From assembly GCF_007097145.1 (NCBI RefSeq), contig NZ_VJVZ01000008.1:124001-188000 (forward strand): a stretch of DNA of 64,000 nt, in the 5' to 3' direction. The position numbers and the translations under genes were made by a program. The notes beneath the pieces are model-generated. The model had not been told where the DNA came from. It saw only the letters and a list, made by a program, of their open reading frames with translations, and ran no database searches. The DNA comes from Flavobacterium zepuense (lineage in GTDB: Bacteria; Bacteroidota; Bacteroidia; Flavobacteriales; Flavobacteriaceae). Of this stretch, positions 14,990 through 23,967 are shown piece after piece (position 1 is the stretch's first letter; each line of letters opens with the position of its first letter).

Positions 14990-17620
14990 CTATTCCGTAC
15001 TTTCCTTAATCCATTCAATGTTTTTGTCACCTTTCAAGAAGTAATCAAACCATTCCTTTGTTTTTTGGCAAAGGTCTTCCTGATTGGACGGGCTTTGTAA
15101 ATTATGGCCTTCATTGGGATACAGCAACATAACATGCTTTCTTCCTAACCGGCGAAGGGCAAGATACAATTCAACGCTTTGGTGCCAGTTGACCTGATTA
15201 TCATTTTTACCAGACCAGGATAAAAGAGGCGTTTGTATTTTTTCGGCATAATTTATAGGGGAGTTGCTATAGTAGCTATCCCTGTCATCAAAGAGGGACT
15301 TACTCATGTGCCATTGCTGATCCTCAAGTCGCCAGGAGTCGGGCTTTCCGGAATCCCAGTTTATACCCAGGTAATAGCTTTGAAGGTCTGTAATCGCACC
15401 ACCTGCAACCGCAGCCTTAAATATATTGGTCTGACCAATTATGAAATCCGTCTCATATCCTCCGAACGAGTGTCCAATCAATCCAATTTCATCACTATCA
15501 ACCATTCCTGTGGCCAGCACTTTCCTGACCGCCGAGGTTACCCATTCGTTGGCAGCTGTGCCGGGATTATCAATATCGTTGGTAATATCAGGATACAATA
15601 TGAAATAGCCATCCGAAAGAAACATTAGGGGGTCAAATCCGACCGGCTGGTAAAGCATAGGAACAGGATAAAGATTAAAGTCCTGGGATTGGCGCTGGTA
15701 AATATGCACTATCATTGGATATTTCTGCCCTTTTCGGAATCCCGCCGGATACCACAAGTTTCCTTTCAGCGCATCGCCTTTACTGTTTGTATATTGAATC
15801 AGTTCTGAAAATCCCCACTCGTATTTTCTATGATGACTGTTGCTTTGGAAAATGCATTGTGGCGAATGGGTACTATCTTTTAGCATCAATCTTGGCGGCA
15901 GATTAAAACGTTGCTCTCGGTACACTATACCGCCATTTATGATTTTGCCCTGGTCAATAAAGCTATCACCATATATGAGTTTTTTTACCCCGTACCTGCG
16001 TGACCACAGGAAGTACCCTGTATTTCCATTTTCTCCTGTTGCTTTTAGAAGCATATTTTTATTTGTAGAAATAATGGGGCTGTAGTACCCATTGAAGTTT
16101 CGTATCAATCCAGCCCTGTTATTTTCAGCTATTGCGCGAAATTGAACATTCATTTCTTTGCCATGTGTTATCCTTTTTATATAGCCGCTACGTGGGCGGT
16201 ATTCCCAAATATCAAAATTATCATACAGGAATAAGCTTTCATCATCCCCCGACCAACCGGCAATGCCACATGCTTCAATTTCACCTCCAATTACATTCCT
16301 TTCATTCCTGAAATTACTGTTTAAATGGGCGGTAATGTTATTGTGCAACCCTGAAAGCATGCTATATAAATACCAATCCCCATCGCTAAAGTACACAACG
16401 TACTTTCCGGATGGTGATGCGTTGATATGAAAAGGATATGCGCTGTGCTTTGACAGTAGCAGTTTTGTCGTTCCTTTTTGCATGTCTTTAATATAAAAGT
16501 CCATCGGCGCGGAATATTTAAATTGTGGCTCATATTTCAGAGGGTTGGCTGACACCAGATAATTGTAATTTCCCGCAGCCATATTCCAAGTCAGGGTATC
16601 CGATTCTAATACTTTAAATGATTTTTCCCCGGGCTTCCATACACTAAGCTTTGCTCCAATTGCATTCCCTGCCTTTTGCCGCTGTGGATACACATATTTG
16701 TCATCGGCGGCCCAGACTTCCGCCAGTTGATTAAGCGTTTCGCTATTGTGGTTTGTTTTTTGTGTAGCAAAAAAAACATTTTTCATATCTGGCGATATAG
16801 TAAGTTTATAAACCCAGTCTTTTACAATCCCCGTTTGCGGCCACAAATTCTTATTTGTAGCCTGATCCAGTTGATAGAGTTTCTTATCTGAAAGAATGTA
16901 ATACCCAATTCCCACCGGCGCACTGGCATCAATAATATAAAAAGAAAATGCCACTCCGGTAGTATGCCATACAAAATCGGAATATGAATATATGGAACTT
17001 GAAGCAATTACAATGTTCTCAATCCGGTGCCCTAATTTTAAAACCCCTAATATTGACTTTTTTCCCTCTGACGTGGTGTAAGCTAATTTAGTGCCTGTTG
17101 GGGCTAAGGCATAAGACGATACATCTTTGAGACTATAAATTGTTTTTCCCTGCTGGTCAGTCAATCTAAGTGAGTTAGTTCCATTACCATTGGACAATAG
17201 TATAAGCATTCCTGCTTTCTTTGAAAATTCAAATGATTTAATATCATCATAACTTTTTATCAAGCCACCATTTAAGTCCATTACTACCAGTTTATTTTCC
17301 CTTTGGCAGGCAAAATATCCTGATGAGGTAAATGTGCCGTTATTATGCTGTGGAAAACTGTATGCAGTTGCGTTTTCGCTTCCCTTTACAAAGAGTGTAT
17401 CCGCCCCATTTTCATAGCTAACACTATAACTTATCCATTTCCCATCATCTGATACTTCCTTCAATTCGGGGCTTCCCCAAAGATGATAATCTTCACGCGT
17501 AATAGGTTTAGCATTTATTACCTGCCCGACTACAGGGCAGGTAATAAGTAGCAGCAGGCATACCAGAAAACAGCTAAGCTTCAAAGCAGAATGATTGCAT
17601 CTGTAGATTGTATTTTCCAT
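14990..17620 (-). CDS. S9 family (prolyl oligopeptidase-like) serine peptidase
   Basis: An exported protein (hydrophobic stretch LSCFLVCLLLLITCPVVG near the N-terminus) of 876 residues with a beta-propeller-like middle and a C-terminal alpha/beta hydrolase. The catalytic Ser718 lies in GLIGHSFGGYE; the Asp is in SGKNDNQVNWHQS and the His in PNEGHNLQSP. This is the S9 plan of the dipeptidyl peptidase/acylaminoacyl peptidase group. Its start codon overlaps the SusD stop by one base (TGATG), so it is translationally coupled to the SusC/D pair. The three genes probably import and cleave a peptide substrate; the pairing is frequent in Bacteroidota peptide-use loci. Confidence 0.85.
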   Translation of the reverse strand: MENTIYRCNHSALKLSCFLVCLLLLITCPVVGQVINAKPITREDYHLWGSPELKEVSDDGKWISYSVSYENGADTLFVKGSENATAYSFPQHNNGTFTSSGYFACQRENKLVVMDLNGGLIKSYDDIKSFEFSKKAGMLILLSNGNGTNSLRLTDQQGKTIYSLKDVSSYALAPTGTKLAYTTSEGKKSILGVLKLGHRIENIVIASSSIYSYSDFVWHTTGVAFSFYIIDASAPVGIGYYILSDKKLYQLDQATNKNLWPQTGIVKDWVYKLTISPDMKNVFFATQKTNHNSETLNQLAEVWAADDKYVYPQRQKAGNAIGAKLSVWKPGEKSFKVLESDTLTWNMAAGNYNYLVSANPLKYEPQFKYSAPMDFYIKDMQKGTTKLLLSKHSAYPFHINASPSGKYVVYFSDGDWYLYSMLSGLHNNITAHLNSNFRNERNVIGGEIEACGIAGWSGDDESLFLYDNFDIWEYRPRSGYIKRITHGKEMNVQFRAIAENNRAGLIRNFNGYYSPIISTNKNMLLKATGENGNTGYFLWSRRYGVKKLIYGDSFIDQGKIINGGIVYREQRFNLPPRLMLKDSTHSPQCIFQSNSHHRKYEWGFSELIQYTNSKGDALKGNLWYPAGFRKGQKYPMIVHIYQRQSQDFNLYPVPMLYQPVGFDPLMFLSDGYFILYPDITNDIDNPGTAANEWVTSAVRKVLATGMVDSDEIGLIGHSFGGYETDFIIGQTNIFKAAVAGGAITDLQSYYLGINWDSGKPDSWRLEDQQWHMSKSLFDDRDSYYSNSPINYAEKIQTPLLSWSGKNDNQVNWHQSVELYLALRRLGRKHVMLLYPNEGHNLQSPSNQEDLCQKTKEWFDYFLKGDKNIEWIKESTE

Positions 17621-19017
17621 CAGTAACCTGGATTTTGTGGTAACAGGTTCGGATTCGCTAAAAGTTCTGTCTCAGGCAGAGGGAATAGAGAATCCGTTGG
17701 ATCCCATCCCGGCTTGATACCCTGAAGTGCCGTTTCCAGTTGCCCGGTCCGTTTTAAATCGAAAAAACGATGGCCGTATTCCGTAAATAACTCCAGCCTT
17801 CGTTGAGTAAGAATTTCCTGTAATATATCAGGCAGGTCAGTAGCGGGGCTGCCAGCCAGCCCTGCTTTGTGGCGTATATGGTCAAGGTCTTCAAGGGCAC
17901 CTGTAAAGTCACCATGTAAGGCCCGCGCTTCAGCACGGATAAGATATTGTTCAGGTAGCCTGAATACTATAGAATACTCGCTTGAAGCTGCTTCGGTAGC
18001 GGCCTGGCGGTATTTAGCCGAATAATACCAAATGCTGTTGCCGTCTGTAACCTGGCCTATCCACGCTGCTTTACGGGCATCTTCGGGAGAGAAAGCATTT
18101 ACTAACTCATTTGTCAGGGCTACTGTGGCAGGCGGGGCTGCAAGTAATGTGAATGTCGCTGCCTCATCTGTATTACGCCCTTCCATGGCCGGAGATAACT
18201 GCCATATCGTTTCCGGGGAATCCTTTAAAAAAGTATGCTGCAAATTCATTTCATCTGAATATAGAGCACTATAATTTATGACAGACGATGCCAGTTCTGC
18301 GGCCTCAGCCCACTGGTGATTGTAAAGATAAGCCCGTGCTAATAGTGCAGCAGCGGCATACCTGTTTGGGCGTACACGACCCATACCATAATATTCCTCC
18401 GGTAAAAGGACAATAGCCTGTTGAAGGTCGCTGATAATATACCCATAAATTTCCCCTGAAGGCAGTCTGGGCACGGAACTGTTGATCTGATAGTCTGTTG
18501 TTGTCACATAGGGAATGTCACCATACAGGTTTACCAAATAGAAATGCAACAACGCCCTTACAAAAAGGGCTTCACCTTTCAGGCGCTGGACATCCTGCGT
18601 GGAGAGCGCCGTTGAAGCATCTACCCCTTCATAGACAGCATTTGCAGCATAGATTTGACTGTATGCGGCATTCCAATAATTAGTAACATAAATATTTGAA
18701 GGCAACAATGCATTATTAAAAAAGTAAAATGCCGCATAGGATGACGCTCCATAAAAAGTAAGTTCATCGGTATACACCCCTAAATTATGGGAAATGCCAA
18801 GTGACGTACCGGATAAAATGCCCTGATCGCGAATTCCGGCATAGATGTTTACCATCGCTGCATTTGCTGTATTGCTTTCCAGAAATACAGAACTTCCTGT
18901 CAATTGTGATTTAGGTAATTCAACATCTACAAAGGAATCACAGGAAACAGATAGCAATACCAGCAGTGTAAAAGAAAAAGCGCGGAAGCCAGATATTGAT
19001 TTTTTTTGTGTGTACAT
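17620..19017 (-). CDS. SusD/RagB family outer-membrane substrate-binding lipoprotein
   Basis: A lipoprotein signal (FSFTLLVLLSVSCDSF) is followed by a 440-residue SusD/RagB protein: early helices with VNIYAGIRDQG, the TPR-like region with YWNAAYSQIYAANAVYEGVD and RLKGEALFVRALLHFYLVNLYGDIPYV, the RPNRYAAAALLARAYLY block and the C-terminal RLPEQYLIRAEARALHGD and RRLELFTEYGHRFFDLKRTG motifs that define the family. SusD caps the SusC barrel and delivers the ligand. It starts 11 bases after susC and is fused in expression to the S9 peptidase. The neighbouring peptidase suggests a peptide or protein ligand rather than a glycan; no glycoside hydrolase lies nearby. Confidence 0.92.
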   Translation of the reverse strand: MYTQKKSISGFRAFSFTLLVLLSVSCDSFVDVELPKSQLTGSSVFLESNTANAAMVNIYAGIRDQGILSGTSLGISHNLGVYTDELTFYGASSYAAFYFFNNALLPSNIYVTNYWNAAYSQIYAANAVYEGVDASTALSTQDVQRLKGEALFVRALLHFYLVNLYGDIPYVTTTDYQINSSVPRLPSGEIYGYIISDLQQAIVLLPEEYYGMGRVRPNRYAAAALLARAYLYNHQWAEAAELASSVINYSALYSDEMNLQHTFLKDSPETIWQLSPAMEGRNTDEAATFTLLAAPPATVALTNELVNAFSPEDARKAAWIGQVTDGNSIWYYSAKYRQAATEAASSEYSIVFRLPEQYLIRAEARALHGDFTGALEDLDHIRHKAGLAGSPATDLPDILQEILTQRRLELFTEYGHRFFDLKRTGQLETALQGIKPGWDPTDSLFPLPETELLANPNLLPQNPGY

Positions 19018-19028
19018 ACTGATGAAGT

Positions 19029-22000
19029 TTAAAATGTTAATTGAATCCCGGCAGATATCACCCTTAGAGGCGGGAGAAAGCCTAACGTGCCAAATTCGGG
19101 GTCGCCACCCTTGTACGGTGTAATCGTTAGCAGGTTCTGGGCTTGCAGCAGTATGCTGCTTTTAAGGCCGTTGGATAAGTCAGGCAGAGTATAGCTGACT
19201 GCGATATTTTTTAACCTTATGAATGATGCGTCAACAATATTGGCAGTGCTGCTTTCATAAAGTGACTGCGCTGTAACGGCTTCAGAATTAAAACCAGTGG
19301 TATACACCTGATAAGAATTGCTATCCCCTGGTGCCTGCCAGCTATTGACAAGCTCTACAGGCTGATTATTCATCATGCCACCATTCCCAAGGGTAAAGCC
19401 CTGATTTTTCTGTTTGACAAACTGGAACAGGAAACTCAAAGTCCAACTTTTATATCGTACCTGATTTTGAAGGCCACCATAAAATTCCGGGCTAAGGTCG
19501 ACGGCGGTCTGCTTATCATCGGGTGATGTAATCTGCCCGTCACCATTAACATCTTCAAACTGATACACACCAGTCTGTTCGTTAACGCCTTTGTAGTTGT
19601 ATACCATCCGTATAGCGAGTGGCTTTCCAATACGGTATTGCTCTTTGTAAACAGAACTCTCCAATCCAGGGAAAGAAACCAACTTATTATGGGGAAGGGT
19701 CAGATTGATATTGGTTGACCACGAAAAGTCTTTTGTATCAATATTCTTTGTGTCAAGGCTTAGTTCAAAGCCGGTATTCTGAACCGTAGCATTCAGGTTT
19801 GCCTGTAAGGATGTAAATCCTGTAGTAGCGGGGACAGGCAACCCGACTAACTGGTTAGAAGAGCGATTCCTGTAGTAAGCAGCCGTCAGGAAGATACGGT
19901 CTTTTAAAAAACCAAGTTCCAGGGCTGCCTCAAGCTTTTTGGTCTTTTCCCATCCGAAATCAGGATTGTACAGACGGGATGGCAATAAACCTACAATCCC
20001 TTGGTACATAACACCTGATGAAGTATACGTATCCAGGAACTGATAATCGCCAATCTGGTCACTTCCGGTAGATCCGTAACTTCCCCTTATTTTCCCGAAG
20101 CTTAGAACGTTCTGGTTCTTTAAGAATTTCTCTTCTGAGATTATCCAGGCTGCGCCAAGGGCTGCAAAGCCTGCAAATTGGTTTTTAGGGCCAAAACGGC
20201 TTGAGCCATCCCGCCTTGCTGTAAAGTTTATAATGTATTTGCTGTCCCATTTGAGATTTATCCGTCCAAAAAATGCCTGGTACTTATACGTTATTTCATC
20301 ACTAAGCGGTATTGTCCTAGAGGATGCTGCGGCCAGATTATAGATCAGGCTATTGGATGTAAAACCAATACCGTACTGCGTTAAATTATTAGAGACCTGT
20401 TTTTGAAAAGTCCCGCCAGCGAGTACATCGATTTTTGCCCTGTTTAAATCCAGCTTATAACTTACCTGAGGTTCGGCTATCCATGACCGGCGGTTCAGGG
20501 TGTTGACAAATAGGGCTGAATATTCACTACCCAAGTTAAATGCAGGATTGTATACTGTTGACGGTGCCGTCCTTGTCTCGTCGTGATTGGTTGTAGAATA
20601 ACCAAAGCTGCTTTTAATTATCAGGTCATCGTTAATCTTGTAGGACAGTACAGAATTTGCGATAAAATCATTCGTCCTGGATTTAAATTCAGCCGCCAGA
20701 TTAGCCAATGGATTGGTCCACGTTCCATTTTCCCAGTTTAAATTCCCTTGTGCATCATACAGTGCGGGCGCATTAGGTGCCAGTGAACGGGAATCAATCG
20801 TAGGGTCAAAAGCCGGCTGGTCATTGTCCTGTACTACATAACTACCGGAGAGACTTAATTTGAACCGCTCATCGGTTGATGAATGGTTCAGGCTAAAATT
20901 ACCACCCCCTTTTTTATAAATGAAGTTCCCCGGCACTACGCTCGTCTGTGTGTGGTAGTTTGTGCCAAATAGGAATTGCGTCTGCCCCGTACCACCGGAA
21001 ACGGAGCCTTGAAAAGCTGTAATTTCCGATGTCCCACCTGTAAGTTCCTTCTGCCAGTCGGTGTACCTGTTACGGCCCCAGGTACCATTGATGTCATAGG
21101 CATACTCGGGATATTGGGTAACACCATCATTCTCAAAAGCTTTGGCCCGCATTGCAAGATACTGTTGGGTATTCATCAGGTCCATAAACCGTGTGATGTT
21201 CCCTACACCAGTTGAAGCATTAATGGATACCTGTGTTTTGCCAACTGCACCTTTTTTGGTTGTAATCAAGACTACACCATTGGCACCCCGGGAACCGTAT
21301 ATGGCGGTAGCATCAGCATCCTTTAAAACTTCGATACTTGCAATCGCATCAAGGCTAATACTGTTGAGCGGATTACTTGTTACCGGAAAAAGTGTAGCTG
21401 ATGTGTAGCTTGAACCTATACTTTCTGAAGAATACGGCACACCGTCAATAATATATAGAGGGGCATTCGCATCTCCTCGTAAACTGTTGCGGCCTCTAAT
21501 AGCTATATCAAATCCACCTCCGGGCGTACCTGTGGACTGGGTAATACTGACACCGGGCATCCTTCCCTGCATAGTTGCCAATACATTAGTGACCGGCTGC
21601 GTTTCAATGTCCTTCGCAGTAATTCGTGAAATACTTCCGGTACTTTCTTTCTGCTTTACAGAATAATATCCCGCATTAATTTCCAATTCCTTCAACTGGG
21701 TTGCATCTTCCTGAAGCATAATGTTGAAAATAGTTTGCTCCCCGATTGCAACTTCAACAGCTTTAAATCCTGTGAATGAGAACACAAGCACCTCATTGTT
21801 AGCGGCTGCTATAGAAAACCGGCCTTCACCATCGGAAATTGTGGAGCGTGTTGTACCTTTTACCATTATGATAACTCCGGGCAATGAGCCCGAAGCATCG
21901 GATACGGTACCGGTAATGGATTGTTGAAAATACGCCTCACCCAAAGGTGAAGCATGTGCCCGGGCTAAGGCACTACAAGGGAAAGATGCTAAAGTAAGAG

Positions 22001-22046
22001 AATAGAAAAGCACCCTCAGCCCATTGTTAGCTGAAATAAATTTCAT
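19029..22046 (-). CDS. SusC/RagA family TonB-dependent outer-membrane transporter
   Basis: The N-terminal signal peptide (GLRVLFYSLTLASFPCSALARA) leads to a carboxypeptidase-D regulatory-like domain (ITGTVSDASGSLPGVIIMVKGTT...), then a plug domain with the SusC hallmarks NVLATMQGRMPGVSITQ, DVLIDG-type segment PLYIIDGVPY, IASIEVLKDADATAIYGSRGANGVVLITTKKG, and a long beta barrel ending GIQLTF. About 1005 residues. The ATG at 22044-22046 (MKFISANN) is preferred over a TTG at 22071-22073. No STN or sigma-factor signalling domain and no ECF sigma/anti-sigma genes are present, so it is likely controlled by other means. It forms a transport complex with the SusD gene next to it. Confidence 0.93.
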   Translation of the reverse strand: MKFISANNGLRVLFYSLTLASFPCSALARAHASPLGEAYFQQSITGTVSDASGSLPGVIIMVKGTTRSTISDGEGRFSIAAANNEVLVFSFTGFKAVEVAIGEQTIFNIMLQEDATQLKELEINAGYYSVKQKESTGSISRITAKDIETQPVTNVLATMQGRMPGVSITQSTGTPGGGFDIAIRGRNSLRGDANAPLYIIDGVPYSSESIGSSYTSATLFPVTSNPLNSISLDAIASIEVLKDADATAIYGSRGANGVVLITTKKGAVGKTQVSINASTGVGNITRFMDLMNTQQYLAMRAKAFENDGVTQYPEYAYDINGTWGRNRYTDWQKELTGGTSEITAFQGSVSGGTGQTQFLFGTNYHTQTSVVPGNFIYKKGGGNFSLNHSSTDERFKLSLSGSYVVQDNDQPAFDPTIDSRSLAPNAPALYDAQGNLNWENGTWTNPLANLAAEFKSRTNDFIANSVLSYKINDDLIIKSSFGYSTTNHDETRTAPSTVYNPAFNLGSEYSALFVNTLNRRSWIAEPQVSYKLDLNRAKIDVLAGGTFQKQVSNNLTQYGIGFTSNSLIYNLAAASSRTIPLSDEITYKYQAFFGRINLKWDSKYIINFTARRDGSSRFGPKNQFAGFAALGAAWIISEEKFLKNQNVLSFGKIRGSYGSTGSDQIGDYQFLDTYTSSGVMYQGIVGLLPSRLYNPDFGWEKTKKLEAALELGFLKDRIFLTAAYYRNRSSNQLVGLPVPATTGFTSLQANLNATVQNTGFELSLDTKNIDTKDFSWSTNINLTLPHNKLVSFPGLESSVYKEQYRIGKPLAIRMVYNYKGVNEQTGVYQFEDVNGDGQITSPDDKQTAVDLSPEFYGGLQNQVRYKSWTLSFLFQFVKQKNQGFTLGNGGMMNNQPVELVNSWQAPGDSNSYQVYTTGFNSEAVTAQSLYESSTANIVDASFIRLKNIAVSYTLPDLSNGLKSSILLQAQNLLTITPYKGGDPEFGTLGFLPPLRVISAGIQLTF

Positions 22047-22091
22047 AACATTGGTTAAGATTAAATGAAACAAACGGTTTTATTGGTCTAT

Positions 22092-22135
22092 GCCTTCTGT
22101 GAGTCGCCAAACTTACACAGAGGGCTTTTTTATTT
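22092..22135 (+). terminator. Terminator-like hairpin upstream of susC
   Basis: GCCTTCTGTG (22092-22101) pairs with CACAGAGGGC (22116-22125; one G-U pair) and is followed on the plus strand by TTTTTTATTT. It lies just 5' of susC. On the plus strand it would stop transcripts leaving the susC antisense direction; on the minus strand it would be a leader hairpin. The role is unclear. Confidence 0.45.
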
Positions 22136-22356
22136 ACCAAAACAAAAGAGTAACCCGGCCTTTCCCCTAAACTAACTCGAAGAAGGAATACCAGTACTGA
22201 CCGGGCCACTTAACTATGAAAAATTTAAACCATAGGCATAACAGATTACGTATTACTACTGTATGCGAAACCAATGCTGAAAAGAAGTAAAACGCTAGGA
22301 ATATAGCTGAGAAAGATTGTCCCTAAAAAGGAGGCGTGGGTTTAAACTCAGCTATT

Positions 22357-22464
22357 GCCTTAGAGGTACTGGTATACCATGGAACAATAAGTGAGCCCAC
22401 GCCATATGGCGTGAGCATTTGCACTTATATTCTCGTTCCTAATAAAGTACCAGTTTCCTAAGGC
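22357..22464 (+). ncRNA. Structured repeat element, copy A (candidate structured RNA)
   Basis: Nested stems can be read directly: P1 GCCTTAG/CTAAGGC (22357-22363 with 22458-22464), P2 ACTGGTA/TACCAGT (22368-22374 with 22448-22454), P3 GGAAC/GTTCC (22381-22385 with 22435-22439), P4 ATAAGTG/CACTTAT (22387-22393 with 22422-22428) and a 16-base tip palindrome CACGCCATATGGCGTG (22398-22413). A second copy exists inverted at 56543-56648 with the same layout but different P1 and P3 sequences, which argues for selection on structure. It ends 33 bases before the TTG start of an HTH gene. It could be a non-coding RNA, a REP-like mobile hairpin or a cis-regulator. Strand is assigned by the copy's conserved order and is not certain. 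Confidence 0.6.
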
Positions 22465-22497
22465 GAGATTCTAAGCGAATGCTTCTAATAGTAATAT

Positions 22498-22917
22498 TTG
22501 AAGAATCGCAAAATTAACAAATTTGATACTGTTTATCATAGTACCGAGCCAAATATATTAAAATTTATCGGTACGCCAAAGCGTACCGATAAATTTATTC
22601 AGAAATTGTTAATTGCAGTTGTGAAAGAAGAGTTAGAAGAAAATATTAAATTAAAGACTGCCGCAAGTTTACGAAAGCTTATCAACTGTGAAGATATCGC
22701 AGTGTTGTCTGATAGTTACAATAAAATTGCTTTAGCTATTGGTATGCGCAAGGGAACAGTATCCGATACATTTAACGCAAACTCGAAGCCTAGTTCTTCA
22801 ACATTATTTATGATAATAAACGCAATGGGTTATTCACTTTCTGACTTTGCGAAGGTTTACGAATCACTTACAGATGTTGAAGTCAAAGAATTCAAAGTAA
22901 GCAAAAATCAAAAGTAA
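22498..22917 (+). CDS. Small HTH (XRE-like) DNA-binding protein
   Basis: The frame opens with TTG at 22498 (a stop lies two codons upstream) and the next ATG is only at 22744, so a TTG start is assumed. The C-terminal half contains a likely helix-turn-helix: YNKIALAIGMRKGTVSDTFNANSKPSSSTLFMIINAMGYSL, with the SSSTLFMIINAMGYSLSDF tail typical of XRE proteins. The N-terminal part is lysine-rich and its coding sequence includes a perfect 16-base-pair hairpin (22561-22596). It sits between structured element A and the GGDEF/CBASS genes and is AT-rich like them. It may regulate the defence genes downstream, 224 bases away; this is only positional. Confidence 0.55.
   Translation: MKNRKINKFDTVYHSTEPNILKFIGTPKRTDKFIQKLLIAVVKEELEENIKLKTAASLRKLINCEDIAVLSDSYNKIALAIGMRKGTVSDTFNANSKPSSSTLFMIINAMGYSLSDFAKVYESLTDVEVKEFKVSKNQK
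22561..22596. repeat. Perfect 16-bp inverted repeat inside the HTH gene
   Basis: AAATTTATCGGTACGC, a CAAA loop, and GCGTACCGATAAATTT form a perfect hairpin (22561-22576 with 22581-22596). It lies 63 bases into the HTH ORF and 97 bases after structured element A. It encodes KFIGTPKRTDKFI in frame. No T-tract follows, so it is not an ordinary terminator. It could be an operator or an mRNA hairpin. Confidence 0.7.
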
Positions 22918-23141
22918 TATTCTATAAAAGATTGCGAGATGATCTCTTACAGTTTGGTAAATTATGTGCTGAGTAAAATTAGGTAATTTTAATTGTAACT
23001 TACAAATACATTTATATTTCCGTAATCACATCCAAAATTATTTGTTCATAAACTTGAAATTTATTTCATGCTATTACTCTAACGATTTGCTGATGTAGGC
23101 AGGATAACTAAAATTATTTCACTAATATAGAAAGGCTTCTA

Positions 23142-23915
23142 ATGAATAAAATTAAAGAAGGTTATTTGAAGTTCAAGCAAGACTTTATTCCTAAAGTTTT
23201 TTACGACATAGCTAAATGGATTTTAGGACTACTTATAGCATGGTGCTTATTTAAAATTTTTAAACATAGGATTCAAATCAAAGATGCTTTTTTAAAAAAC
23301 ATAACTTTAGATTTGACAAGCATTTTACTTATTTGCATTTTTTGTATAACACTTACCACAATTATTGTAATTAGTATTTATAGTAAAAAAATACAAAAGC
23401 TTAAAGATATAACATACACTGATTCGAAAACTGGTTTAAAAAATTATAAGTTACTAGAAAGTTATCTCAAAACTAAAATTTCCGAATCCATTTTAAAAAA
23501 TGCGCCCTTGTCAGTTATAATAATTGATATAGACGATTTCAAAAACTTTAATGAGCATTATAGCCCAACTATCGGTGATAAAATTATTGCTGAAGTTGGC
23601 AGATTATTATTGCATGATACTAGAATAACAGATGAAACATTTCGTCGGTACGAGACAGGTGATGAATTTGTTGTAATAAGCACAAATACTAATCTTACTC
23701 AGGCGAAAAATCCAGCAGAAAGAAAACGTGAATTTATAGCTAATAACAATTTCGTTATTGATGGGACTATATATAAAATTACAGTTTCTTGTGGGATAGC
23801 GGAATATAAAAGTGAAGCTGATACATTGGATACCTTATTGGATAGAGCAAATTATGCAATGCGCAATATTGCAAAGAAAAAAAACGGAAAAAATTGTACA
23901 GAATCAGTTTCCTAA
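23142..23915 (+). CDS. Membrane GGDEF-domain protein next to CBASS genes
   Basis: Two membrane helices (about 22-40 and 57-80) precede a GGDEF domain (about 88-250). The domain keeps the usual landmarks: YTDSKTGLKNYKLL (93-105), IDIDDFKNFNEHYSPTIGDKII (128-149), the signature RRYETGDEFVV with TGDEF at 172-176 in place of GGDEF, and VSCGIAEY near 215-222. The key Asp and Glu of the signature are kept, so it may still bind or make cyclic nucleotides, though the Gly-to-Thr change and the loss of the usual GH before GD are notable. The CD-NTase gene starts 52 bases later. It may be a true CBASS accessory or a cyclic-nucleotide guard in the manner of mCpol systems; both are inference. Confidence 0.72.
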   Translation: MNKIKEGYLKFKQDFIPKVFYDIAKWILGLLIAWCLFKIFKHRIQIKDAFLKNITLDLTSILLICIFCITLTTIIVISIYSKKIQKLKDITYTDSKTGLKNYKLLESYLKTKISESILKNAPLSVIIIDIDDFKNFNEHYSPTIGDKIIAEVGRLLLHDTRITDETFRRYETGDEFVVISTNTNLTQAKNPAERKREFIANNNFVIDGTIYKITVSCGIAEYKSEADTLDTLLDRANYAMRNIAKKKNGKNCTESVS

Positions 23916-23967
23916 ATATGAAATTTATAATTAAGTGCAAGTTTAACAGGTTTTAATATTTATTAAT

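Noticed and set aside
23142..23915. Assignment of the GGDEF protein as mCpol of a Panoptes system
   Set aside because: The domain keeps a full diguanylate-cyclase-like core with membrane helices and sits beside a separate CD-NTase, whereas mCpol proteins are small and lack a CD-NTase partner; kept only as a hypothesis.
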